From NCBI RefSeq assembly GCF_027942865.1, contig NC_134519.1, positions 19,936,248 through 20,000,247 of the forward strand: a stretch of 64,000 nucleotides of DNA. Reading direction: 5' to 3'. The notes under the pieces are model-generated. The model did no database searches, had not been told where the DNA came from, and saw only the letters and a program-made list of their open reading frames with translations. The DNA comes from Odontesthes bonariensis (Eukaryota > Chordata > Actinopteri > Atheriniformes > Atherinopsidae). A program made the position numbers and the translations under genes. Shown in pieces: positions 57,637 to 64,000 of this stretch. The stretch's first letter is position 1. Every line of letters starts with the position of its first letter.

Positions 57637-60600
57637 ATGAACATGCAATACACATAGATGGTCCCACATAATAACCTTAAATATCAGTGTATAGGGCCAC
57701 AATCCCCACCCCCCCAGCAATCAGAAGCAGGCCGAGAGGGCCACCAACAGCCCCCAAGGAGCACAGAACCCGGGAAGCCCACCATAGGGACAACCACGCA
57801 TCCCCCCAGAAGACAGCAGAGAAAGCCCCCGGACAGAGCCCCGACAAGCATCGGGCAGAGCCCCCCCGGCGACCAGAGGTGGCTCTTTGGATGATGGCTG
57901 CCTTGTGTTCCATACTCTGTCGAGATGATCCCACACTCCTTTAATAAGCATATCTCGGGTCCCGTGTCAGGTCTTTGCTGAATTTTTCCTATTACTTAAG
58001 GACATCACTTTCGGATCATTTTAATTTGCTGTAGATATTTTTTTTAAGCCTGCCACTTCTGCTTTTGTCCTCAATTTGTTTATTATTCTCAATTATTTTA
58101 AGGACACACTGTACACCATGCCAAGATATGCCACGTTTTCATCTAATAGCTCTTTGGAAATCATCTTGTTGATGCAAAAAATACTATTCTAGGCTAGTCA
58201 AACTGTGTTACCTTTGGCATTTTGGTATATGGAATTAAAGAAATGGGATGGATTTCTGTGTCTTTGCGACAGGATGCAAAATTGCCTGTAGATATAATTT
58301 GAAATGTATTTCTTTCTGAGTTGTTTATGTAAAATCTCTACTCTGGTTTATCAGGAGGGGTTTTTTTTATGCCTGAATGATTCATAGGTCTTTATTAAGT
58401 GGCAAAGAGAAACGGAACCAAAAATGAATAAATAAATAGTTCTTCTGAAAATAGTCGGCAATAAGGACAGGACACAAACTTTTGTTAAAAAGCAGATAAT
58501 TTCCAAAGAAAAATGTTTAAAGTAATCTGGACCAACAGTTCTCCATTCTTTCTAAAAGTCTTGCAAATATTTTAGGAAAGTCCTGTTCCTTGGAAACAAA
58601 ATATGTAGAGTGGTGGTTCAAGCCTTGTACCGTATTCTATAAAAAAGGAATGCATGCCCAAAGTAGCAAAGGCTATAATGTGTCTGTGATTTCAGTAAAA
58701 TGATATGCAGTTATTGAGTTTTATATGGAGTTATTAATCTAAGCTTTTTGGAGCTCTCCATAAGTACAATAAAGTTAAACTAAGTAATACCATTAAAAGG
58801 GGACATATCTATTTTTATCTCATAAATGAACATGTTTATAATATATTTGTTAAATTTGGGAAGGCATATCATAACCTAAACCAGCTGAGTTCTGCTGTTT
58901 AGACCAACATTATTCAAAGAGGAGTAAATGCTGTTGAAATTAAATTTTAAGTGTAATTCTCATGTGTTGCACTACAGTAATTATGCCATACATCAGCCAA
59001 AACTTTAAAAACCACTGACGGGTAAAGTGAGAAAAAAAATGCACATCTTTTTACAATGCAAGTTTCTGCTGGGAAAACCTGCATTCTGCCATTCACATGG
59101 ATGTTATTATGACACTTGTCACTAAATTATTTTCTGCAGGCTTTTCACTCCCCATTTTGGCTACAGCATTCCCCTACAGTAGCAATCTCCCACAACAGAA
59201 GAATAGTTGGCCCCAACTACTGCTTAGAAGTGGCAAAAAAAATTTTTTTCCAACAGACTAGATACCAACTTGATGGCATTTTTGACACAACCCACTTTGC
59301 CCAAAGGATCTGTTGCTAATGCACCAGGACCAGACACTCCAGGACACCCTAGGATTTTTATATATTTTTTTTAATCCATCCTCTATCTGGTCAAAGCTCT
59401 TATTGGTGCACGCGGAGTACCTGCTTATTATTAGGCAAGTTGTCATAATGTTATGGCTGATCAGTGTAGGCTACACGGGCCTCAAAGTAAGTGGAACGAG
59501 GACTTTTTTATCTATTTATAGTAACAAAGATTTGTTATTAGAAAGATTTTCTGTATTTCTTTGATAGATTAGGTCTTCGACTGGGATTTGTTTACCGCAA
59601 GAAACTTTGTTCATTATAAATGTTTATCCTTTTTTTCCCTGCTATTCAATGTGTCTGTGTTACTGTCTGCATTATCACCAACCTGTTGCTCTTTTTTTTT
59701 TTTGTCTTTCTTGAATCTATTCATTTTGTCCACGACAAAGTCAACTTTTTTTAAATTTTTTTTTTAAACCTTCTCTGGGGACAGGCACATCTATGAATGC
59801 TCTGGATATTGGAGTGAATTTCAGGCTTTGGCAGTGTCCACAGACGGGGAGAAGAAATTAGTCCAATGATGCTTCTTTTAGCTGACCTAGCTCAGAGTTG
59901 TGGATTAAAATGTAATAGTAGAATTTATAACCATGACCTAGCTTTGTTTTGTCACTATATCAATGTGTTCAAAGTGGATGTAGATAAAGTGATGCTCTCA
60001 CCCTCATCAAATTCCCAACATATAAATCTACTTTATTGTTTTCTTTTACTGCTCACCGCCTGATAAATGGAGGTCTGTGTTCACTCTACTCATAGTGGTT
60101 CTTCATTCCTTATAATTCTTTAGTTTCATGTCAGACTGAATGCTTTTACCCTTTTGGCATGGGAGTTATCTCTTTGATCTCGGTGTTCTGTATTTTTCCT
60201 TTTGTCATAATAAAATGTGATGTGGAGCACATCCTTTGATGTTTGATGCTCTGTGTCAGCTTCCAGTGTGTTTATAGATGTTACTACAGCATTCAGGTTG
60301 ATGCGAGTGCAGCAGTTCCAAAATGAATATCCAATAAGGTTGAAATAATTGCAAGAAAAACCATTAACGGTCTGTTAACTGGTTTATTAATTACTGCTTT
60401 TTCTGACTTTTTTTTTTTTTTTTTTTTTGATCATCCAAAACTTAAACCACCTATCAAAAACATGCATGTTGGGTTAAAAAGCCGTTGGAGTGAGTATGCA
60501 TGGTTGTATGTCTCGCTGTGTTAATCGAGCTGCAGTATTCACACCCCTGCATAAAAATGAACTTGGCTTTCACATGTGCCTTTATAGTGGCTGCAGGCGC

Positions 60601-63078
60601 TCTAAAAAAAAAAATAATAATAAAATTCTACTTGAAATGCATTACCTACGTTTGTCCCACAGGTCATAATGGTGTGAGTTGCTTGATGCACTCCTTCCCA
60701 TCAGTGTGCTGGTGATTCCTCTGAAACGTATTATCTGCAACACATACTTACATTCACTAAGCTTTTGTTCAAATTGGACATTTTAACTCTCATAAAATAA
60801 TGAATTCTTAAATGAATGATAATGCGCAAGTATACTGTATTTGTTTAAATTTTTTAGTGAAATATGTGATGCTCTGGAGGGAGCTTAAATGTTAGACTGC
60901 TTTTAAGAGCACATCCATTTAATCAGTTCTCAAATGGGTTCATTTTGTTTTGTTGCAGTTAAAGGTACACATTACATAGTTCAGCCAAGGATTTTACCAG
61001 TTTTAAAACCTTTTAAGTTTCTATTTTTCCTTCTTAATATCACAATGTGTTTCTTTTGTTTGAGATGCGCTTTACAAGTGAGCATGCCGGACTTCTTGCG
61101 TTCATTTCCTGCTTCTGTCTGAGCTTCTCTTCTTCTCGGTTCTTTTTCGACACTGCAGCTTATCTGATTCATAGACAAAACAAGTGTCTCTCTGCAGTCC
61201 CAGCAAACCTTCAAGAGATTTTATTCAGAGATGCAAGTTTTTCTTTTTTTCTCTGTGCCCTCAGTGTGCGCATCTCGCTGCCAGAAGTTCCTGATCTCTC
61301 GGGTGGGGGAGGACTGGATCTTCCTCATTCTGCTGGGGCTGCTTATGGCTCTGGTCAGCTGGGTCATGGACTACGCCATCGCCTTCTGCCAAGAAGGTAG
61401 GAAAGAGACAGGGAGCAAAAAACAGTAGAAAGGAAGAGGTTAGAAGGAGTTACTAATGTCACAGAGGCAGTAAAATTGCATTATGCATTATTCAATTTCA
61501 GTAATCCACTCTGTGGGATTCATTTAAATACTATCCCTATCTTTGCTCTGGAAGGAAAGCTTCCATCAACCTGTTCCGACAGCAAATTCTGACCTTAAGA
61601 ATGAACTCTGAGTTCAAATCAACTCAAATTGAGTGTACATGTGTGACCAATGCAGAGTTAAAGCAGTTCTGCTGGACCTTGGTTTTATAAGCTCAGATCC
61701 ATCTCCATTATTTCCCACTTAACTAACCAGGCAGTGCCAACACATGGAATGTTATCATCCCAGAAAGTTATTTCACTCATGGTGGTCAAAGCTTCCGAAC
61801 TATTTAACTATGTTAAAATGAATTTACTGAATATCAGCCTGTTGTTTACAGGTCTGTTAATTACTCACAGTCCCCTGAAATAGGTTGTGATGCATTATAA
61901 GAGCACACGTTCCTTTCAGGCATTGAGCATCATCAGGCAGAGGCCACAAAGATGCCAAAGGTGGAAAAATAAAAACTAAGATAGAGAAGGTCAAAGAGCG
62001 CAAGAAGTAGAGAGACTGATTGTCAAAGTTATCTGATATATACTGAGATGAAGTTGCTTACGTGTGTACATGTGCAGCACAGAAGTGGATGTATGGTGGA
62101 CTGGACAGTAACATGCTTCTGCAGTACATCGCCTGGGTGACCTACCCCGTGGTACTCATCACTTTCTCAGCAGGGTTCACACAGATACTGGCACCTCAGG
62201 CTGTGGGTAAGACTTATATGGAAATTATGCAACATATGTATTAATTTCACAAATTCATGGTCATTTCTCTGTGTTTGAATAATGCCATTGGCTTTGAACT
62301 GTACAACGAGAGCTCCAAGGACATCTGCTGGACGTCCTTTTATATACCTGTGATGAGATGTACATACACAAAACTGTATGAATATCAATCAGCCCTCCCA
62401 CCTCACCCCTCCCCTTGCTCCTCATTTATTCCTCGCGTCCCAGTCTCTGTAATTGCTTTCTTTCAACTTATCTTTTCTGTGCACTCTATCATCCCACCTG
62501 GCATTTCTTTCTCTCTTTTCCCCTTCTCAGGCTCAGGTATTCCCGAAATGAAGACAATACTCAGGGGGGTGGTGCTTAAGGAGTATCTGACTTTCAAAAC
62601 CTTTGTGGCCAAAGTCATCGGACTAACCTGCGCTCTGGGCAGTGGGATGCCTCTGGGAAAAGAGGTAGAAGGATCTTCTCTTTATCATTTCTCATCACGG
62701 GCTGCCTGACTTTTAAAATCACAAATAACAAGAGCTTGATTTTTTTTCTGGAACTTTAACCAGGAACTTAGCCCTTCTTCCTCAGGTCTCATTAAAGGCT
62801 TTACTGTGACAACAATAACATGATTTACTGGTAATAGCTGTTACGTATCCCTTGCGGGGTGTGATAAAGTATTCCTTATTTGAGCAGGGTTTAATCTTGT
62901 TTTTGATGATGTCTCTCATCATGAATGCAGAAGCTCTCCTCTGTGTTTCAGTTCGCTTTCATTTGTAACTGACGTCTCTCTCCGTCCTCCTCCACAGGGA
63001 CCCTTCGTTCATGTTGCCAGTCTCTGCGCTGCTCTCCTTAGCAAATTCATGGCTGCTCTTTTTGGTGGGATTTACATG
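35627..63078 (+). CDS. clcn2: Chloride channel 2, first six coding exons (gene continues past the right edge)
   Basis: ClC-2 is a voltage- and volume-gated chloride channel of the plasma membrane; each subunit of the dimer has its own pore. Exons 35627-35677, 51573-51741, 61265-61396, 62078-62206, 62531-62664 and 62998-63078 join in frame into 232 aa. The N-terminus ([20 protein letters not shown]) matches human [40 protein letters not shown] is the first membrane helix. GSGIPEM (residues 161-167) and GKEGP (203-207, across the exon 5/6 junction) are chloride-selectivity motifs. [15 protein letters not shown] marks ClC-2 rather than ClC-1. Helices after H, the gating glutamate's partner loops and both CBS domains lie outside the window. 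Introns 1 and 2 are about 15.9 and 9.5 kb. Confidence 0.95.
38009..38046. repeat. (TG)n microsatellite
   Basis: About 19 TG units, followed by GAGTGAGTGAGTGAGTG. Confidence 0.97.
39350..39423 (+). repeat. 3' fragment of the ATGG-tail fish repeat
   Basis: GCTGGGATAGGCTCCAGCCC and the tail AAAATGGATGGATGGG match the end of the copy at 13022-13342. Confidence 0.75.
39877..40563. mobile_element. 687-bp inverted-repeat element with TTATCTCGAGATAA-like palindromes and an integrase-like remnant
   Basis: The left arm (39877-40024) and right arm (40467-40563) are inverted copies. Both run CCAGAG(T/C)GGA(T/C)GTGG, TACGTATAAACTTTTTT, GATGGTTTTCTCGAGATAA and GGCCACTTTTTCTCCCC. The left arm has about 52 extra bases made of two more palindromic units. 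Six copies of the CGTTATCTCGAGAAAAC unit are present. The minus strand of the core (40494-40216) reads [35 protein letters not shown] and RMMHGRC. I associate this with the region before the integrase core in some fish DNA transposons; that link is from memory. No target duplication was found. Confidence 0.7.
40570..42095. other. clcn2 intron 1, no feature seen
   Basis: No coding or repeat structure was recognised. AGCTATCAGCTGATAGCTGA near 41814 is a short palindromic tract. Confidence 0.45.
42102..42543. mobile_element. MITE with TTAA target duplication in clcn2 intron 1
   Basis: Inverted ends AGCAATACAATGTAACTTCT (left, 42106) and GAAGTGTTACATAGTATTGCT (right, to 42539) are flanked by TTAA on both sides (42102-42105, 42540-42543). 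The 434-bp body has no coding potential. It is a different family from the TTAA element at 24571. Confidence 0.75.
43390..43865. repeat. Probable interspersed repeat fragment
   Basis: GTGGAGCATTTAGCAGCTAA and AATGAATGATAATGTTAG resemble a repeat I recall from fish introns and UTRs. The 103-codon plus-strand frame (43555-43866) is probably not a protein. Family not identified. Confidence 0.35.
43967..44545 (+). mobile_element. Tc1-like transposon, 5' half (family A)
   Basis: ACATTATGACTGCTGACAGG is the inverted-repeat end. ATGTGTTGGAAGCAGAAAAA, ATGGGCAAGTGTAAACAC and GGCCAAATTGTGATGGCTGG are the leader and N-terminal transposase of a widespread fish Tc1 family. The similarity runs to TTTTTTTACATCAAAAGTGG, but many indels break the frame. 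The 3' half is missing. Confidence 0.8.
44550..46585. other. clcn2 intron 1, no feature seen
   Basis: AT-rich, with a short AC run near 45330. No gene recognised. Confidence 0.45.
46590..47165 (-). mobile_element. L2-like LINE 3' end
   Basis: The minus strand encodes the familiar L2-clade C-terminus: [17 protein letters not shown], then [17 protein letters not shown], then [15 protein letters not shown] and [14 protein letters not shown], split over two frames. The non-coding tail contains TGTAAGTCGCTTTGGATAAA (minus strand), common in fish L2 tails. It is truncated and lacks the reverse transcriptase core. Confidence 0.85.
47170..48520. other. clcn2 intron 1 between the L2 fragment and the zp gene
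   Basis: No gene recognised; the frame 47585-47809 is unsupported. Confidence 0.45.
48524..48529 (-). terminator. Polyadenylation signal of the zp gene
   Basis: AATAAA on the minus strand, about 20 bases past the stop codon. Very short 3' UTRs are usual for fish zp genes. Confidence 0.7.
48550..48641 (-). CDS. zp exon 8: furin site, short propeptide, stop
   Basis: Residues 374-403: [20 protein letters not shown] to NTTLK and TGA (48550-48552). No transmembrane anchor. Confidence 0.92.
48550..51078 (-). CDS. Zona pellucida / egg-envelope protein, ZPB (choriogenin H-like) type, nested in clcn2 intron 1
   Basis: A structural glycoprotein of the fish egg coat that polymerises through its ZP module. 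Eight exons (51078-50820, 50730-50543, 50310-50213, 49811-49654, 49585-49393, 49308-49161, 49073-48998, 48641-48550) join with consistent phase to 403 aa. Signal peptide: residues 1-18 ([18 protein letters not shown]). Short Gln/Pro-rich region: 19-40. Trefoil (P) domain: six cysteines at 49, 59, 69, 74, 75 and 81. ZP module: about 87-370, from [17 protein letters not shown] through [18 protein letters not shown] and [20 protein letters not shown] to [11 protein letters not shown]372-Q-R-R375 is a furin-type cleavage site, and only 28 residues follow, with no membrane anchor. Trefoil plus ZP module places it in the ZPB/ZP4 group rather than ZPC/ZP3. A TATA-like box and an AATAAA frame the gene. 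It looks intact. Confidence 0.93.
48946..48970. repeat. Poly-A run in zp intron 7
   Basis: About 25 A on the plus strand; a second interrupted run lies at 48835-48857. Confidence 0.85.
48998..49073 (-). CDS. zp exon 7 (end of ZP-C)
   Basis: Residues 349-373: [18 protein letters not shown] to QQYCQRQ. The furin site is completed by the next exon. Confidence 0.93.
49161..49308 (-). CDS. zp exon 6 (ZP-C)
   Basis: Residues 299-348: [33 protein letters not shown] and PQKET. The donor is AACG|GTACGC. Confidence 0.94.
49393..49585 (-). CDS. zp exon 5 (ZP-C)
   Basis: Residues 235-298: [40 protein letters not shown] and [20 protein letters not shown]. Confidence 0.95.
49654..49811 (-). CDS. zp exon 4 (end of ZP-N, linker)
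   Basis: Residues 182-234: [20 protein letters not shown] to [11 protein letters not shown]. Confidence 0.94.
50213..50310 (-). CDS. zp exon 3 (ZP-N)
   Basis: Residues 150-181: [20 protein letters not shown] and [12 protein letters not shown]. The donor is TTTGA|GTAAGT. Confidence 0.94.
50543..50730 (-). CDS. zp exon 2: start of the ZP module (ZP-N)
   Basis: Residues 87-149: [20 protein letters not shown] to [13 protein letters not shown]. Holds the first conserved ZP-N cysteines. Confidence 0.94.
50820..51078 (-). CDS. zp exon 1: signal peptide, Q/P-rich segment, trefoil domain
   Basis: Residues 1-86, ending [12 protein letters not shown]. The donor is GCAG|GTATAA. The ATG at 51078 is followed directly by a clear hydrophobic signal. 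Confidence 0.93.
51138..51145 (-). promoter_or_regulatory. TATA-like box of the zp gene
   Basis: The minus strand reads CATAAAAT about 60 bases upstream of the ATG, at a distance that fits a short leader. Confidence 0.5.
51573..51741 (+). CDS. clcn2: clcn2 coding exon 2 (residues 18-73)
   Basis: Encodes [20 protein letters not shown], then a variable cytoplasmic linker to CAKCQ. The acceptor is TATACACAG and the donor CCAGC|GTAAGT. This exon begins 495 bp past the start codon of the opposite-strand zp gene. Confidence 0.94.
51742..54640. other. clcn2 intron 2, first part
   Basis: No gene recognised. A fragment near 52060 reads CCCCCTCTGCTGGCTGCCAG, a common fish low-copy repeat phrase. Confidence 0.45.
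54644..54704. repeat. Two adjacent perfect hairpins
   Basis: TTTACGCTCAACAGA (54644-54658) and its exact reverse complement (54662-54676) are separated by three bases. Two bases later a 26-bp gapless palindrome of TTGTTCACCAGCA and its complement follows (54679-54704). No coding sequence surrounds them. Confidence 0.9.
54710..56270. other. clcn2 intron 2, no gene seen
   Basis: Short unsupported frames only. Confidence 0.4.
56281..56310. repeat. (TG)n microsatellite
   Basis: About 15 TG units. Confidence 0.95.
56735..57060. repeat. Probable fish interspersed repeat fragment
   Basis: CAATATTTGATCGGACCACC and TTCTTCAGGAATTGTTCAGC resemble a repeat with the phrase 'tcaatatttggtgtgaccacc' common in fish genomes. 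Ends not determined. Confidence 0.4.
57230..57950. repeat. Purine-rich, then C-rich, repeat-like segment around a long TG tract
   Basis: The composition (GAGAGAGAAGGAGAGCGAAG, then CCCCCAGAAGACAGCAGAGA) is unlike the neighbouring intron and resembles non-coding parts of fish LINEs. ORFs here are compositional. Family uncertain. Confidence 0.35.
57549..57635. repeat. (GT)n microsatellite, 87 bp
   Basis: About 43 uninterrupted GT units, the longest tract in the window. Confidence 0.98.
57960..58980. other. clcn2 intron 2, no gene seen
   Basis: AT-rich; no domain recognised in any frame. Confidence 0.4.
58989..59469 (+). mobile_element. Internally deleted Tc1-like transposon with both ends (family A)
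   Basis: The left end ACATCAGCCAAAACTTTAAA, then ACCACTGACGGG, and the right end CATAATGTTATGGCTGATCA are the inverted ends of the family seen at 43967. Inside are TGCTGGGAAAACCTGCATTC and GGATGTTATTATGACAC from the transposase, followed by TTATTAGGCAAGTTGTC. Most of the coding sequence is deleted, so it is non-autonomous. Confidence 0.8.
59480..60400. other. clcn2 intron 2, no gene seen
   Basis: Poly-T runs near 59692 and 59755. No feature recognised. Confidence 0.4.
60408..60428. repeat. Poly-T run
   Basis: About 21 T. Confidence 0.85.
60455..60525 (+). repeat. Scrap of the ATGG-tail fish repeat
   Basis: AAAAACATGCATGTTGGGTT and GAGTATGCATGGTTGTATGT match the middle of the family at 13022. 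Confidence 0.5.
60530..61264. other. End of clcn2 intron 2
   Basis: No gene seen. The last part is a normal T-rich acceptor region. Confidence 0.5.
61265..61396 (+). CDS. clcn2: clcn2 coding exon 3 (residues 74-117)
   Basis: Encodes [17 protein letters not shown] and [20 protein letters not shown]. The acceptor is GCCCTCAG and the donor GAAG|GTAGGA. Confidence 0.96.
61397..62077. other. clcn2 intron 3
   Basis: No feature seen. Confidence 0.6.
62078..62206 (+). CDS. clcn2: clcn2 coding exon 4 (residues 118-160)
   Basis: Encodes [20 protein letters not shown] and [15 protein letters not shown] use acceptor GTGCAG at 62077, not the later ACAG, because it keeps the frame and the conserved A-Q-K-W. 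Confidence 0.94.
62531..62664 (+). CDS. clcn2: clcn2 coding exon 5 (residues 161-205)
   Basis: Carries the pore motif [20 protein letters not shown] and [17 protein letters not shown]. The donor is AGAG|GTAGAA. Confidence 0.97.
62998..63078 (+). CDS. clcn2: clcn2 coding exon 6 (residues 206-232)
   Basis: Encodes [20 protein letters not shown] and LFGGIYM. The acceptor is CTCCACAG and the donor ACATG|GTGAGG. It completes the GKEGP motif. Confidence 0.95.
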
Positions 63079-63369
63079 GTGAGGATGGAATACATATCTC
63101 AAATTGTTCTGTAGATGTCGGAGCACTGTGGCACAGAACTGTGTTTTAAGGGTCCCTCCCTTACGTGAAAATTGTTGAATTCCAGAACCCATTTTGCCTC
63201 ATACCTTTGCTATTTTTCTTAATCTTCCAGATAGGTTGGTAGGTTTAGATGCTTCCATCCTTGAACACCACATTACTAAGTTTGGTTGCTGTATAATGAT
63301 ATATAATAACATAATCGAAAATGCGAATGCAACAAAAATAGTTTGAAGACAGAATACCAAATGTTGAAA

Positions 63370-64000
63370 GTTAAAAAATGATATTGCTTATTTATTTCTC
63401 TTCTTTTGAAACATTTTGAGTTTGATGCATCCGATATCTTCCAAAAAAGTTGTGACAGAAGGAAGAAAAGTAATAATAAAGTTATGGTAATATTATGTAA
63501 TGCTGGTAGAACATCTTATACATGAGTAGGTTAACTGGCAACGGATCACTGTTTGCTTCATGCACTGATGAGCCACAACATTAAAACCACCGACAGGTAA
63601 CTGCTCCTCTTGCTGCTGGGCAATGTTGTGATGGTGAACCTCACATCTTGCTATTCATATAGATATTACTTTGATTCTTGACACCTACCTAAATATTTTT
63701 GTGGACCAGTCACTCAAGGGAAAAAGCTTAAAACCAATGAAGTATAGTCGTCATCTGCGGGAAACCAAGCAGAACTGCATTAGAAACAGCATGATTCTGT
63801 GGTTGAAATCACTCCATGTGCCCAGAAACATTTCTGAAAAATGTATGTCCCTCTTTCACTGAGCCTAAGCACATTTAAGATGCACTATAGTGAAGTGGAA
63901 AGCTGTCTTTGTTTCTGACGGTTTAAAATTTGAACAAATTTTCTTAATTAATGGATGCTTTGTTGTCCAGGCTAAACAGGGGAAGAACCATCAGGATTGT
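63370..64000 (+). mobile_element. Tc1-like transposon, family B, interrupted and cut by the window edge
   Basis: CTTCCAAAAAAGTTGTGACA and GAGTAGGTTAACTGGCAAC are the left end. AGAACTGCATTAGAAACAGC, GCACTATAGTGAAGTGGAAA and ACCATCAGGATTGT are transposase stretches. All correspond to a common fish Tc1 family different from family A. The frame is broken by indels. A family A piece sits inside it. Confidence 0.7.
63565..63706 (+). mobile_element. Family A Tc1-like fragment inside the family B element
   Basis: TGATGAGCCACAACATTAAA, then ACCACCGACAGG, is the family A end. It is followed after a deletion by GGGCAATGTT and ATATTACTTTGATTCTTGAC from the late transposase. Confidence 0.7.

Noticed and set aside
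57493..57720. Frame with a long HTHTHT run
   Set aside because: Translation of the GT microsatellite.
1..64000. CRISPR arrays, bacterial operons, phage or integrated virus genes
   Set aside because: None seen; the window is ordinary vertebrate chromosomal DNA.

Overview
This is intron-rich, AT-rich vertebrate DNA, almost certainly from a ray-finned (teleost, probably percomorph) fish. The evidence is the protein sequences (a fish-type Period 2 start, a choriogenin-type ZPB egg-coat gene, a compact thrombopoietin) and fish-type interspersed repeats (Tc1-like transposons, L1- and L2-clade LINEs, TTAA-flanked MITEs, long CA/TG microsatellites).

Layout. (1) 0-8.2 kb, minus strand: the 5' end of the circadian gene per2. 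The ATG exon is at 1432-1892, and a likely promoter and non-coding first exon lie near 7.74-8.12 kb (TATA-like box and E-box); the rest of the gene runs off the left edge. (2) 8.2-16.8 kb: intergenic, with a decayed L1-clade LINE, a fish repeat with an ATGG tail, and one unexplained 147-codon ORF. (3) 16.83-25.70 kb, minus strand: complete slc12a9 in 14 coding exons (931 aa, every splice phase consistent), including one intron with minor-spliceosome (U12-type) signals. (4) 27.25-28.96 kb, minus strand: a compact four-exon cytokine gene, best read as thrombopoietin (thpo), predicted 180 aa. (5) 35.6 kb to the right edge, plus strand: the first six coding exons of the chloride channel gene clcn2, spread over more than 27 kb. 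(6) Inside clcn2 intron 1, on the opposite strand (48.52-51.14 kb), sits a complete eight-exon zona pellucida gene of the ZPB type (403 aa). Long stretches between these are intronic or intergenic and hold transposon remnants.

Relations. thpo and clcn2 are also neighbours in human (3q27). slc12a9 in human instead lies near EPO and EPHB4 (7q22), so this block may keep an ancestral EPO/THPO-region arrangement. Apart from the nested zp gene, the genes have unrelated jobs: clock repressor, membrane transporter family member, blood-cell hormone, chloride channel and egg envelope.

I found no new multi-gene system. The items most worth a second look are the thpo model and its setting, the U12-type intron, the antisense nested zp gene, a 687-bp inverted-repeat element built of TTATCTCGAGATAA-like palindromes with a transposase-like remnant, and a back-to-back pair of perfect palindromes at 54.6-54.7 kb. 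All exon calls are by eye from homology and splice signals; no alignment was run.
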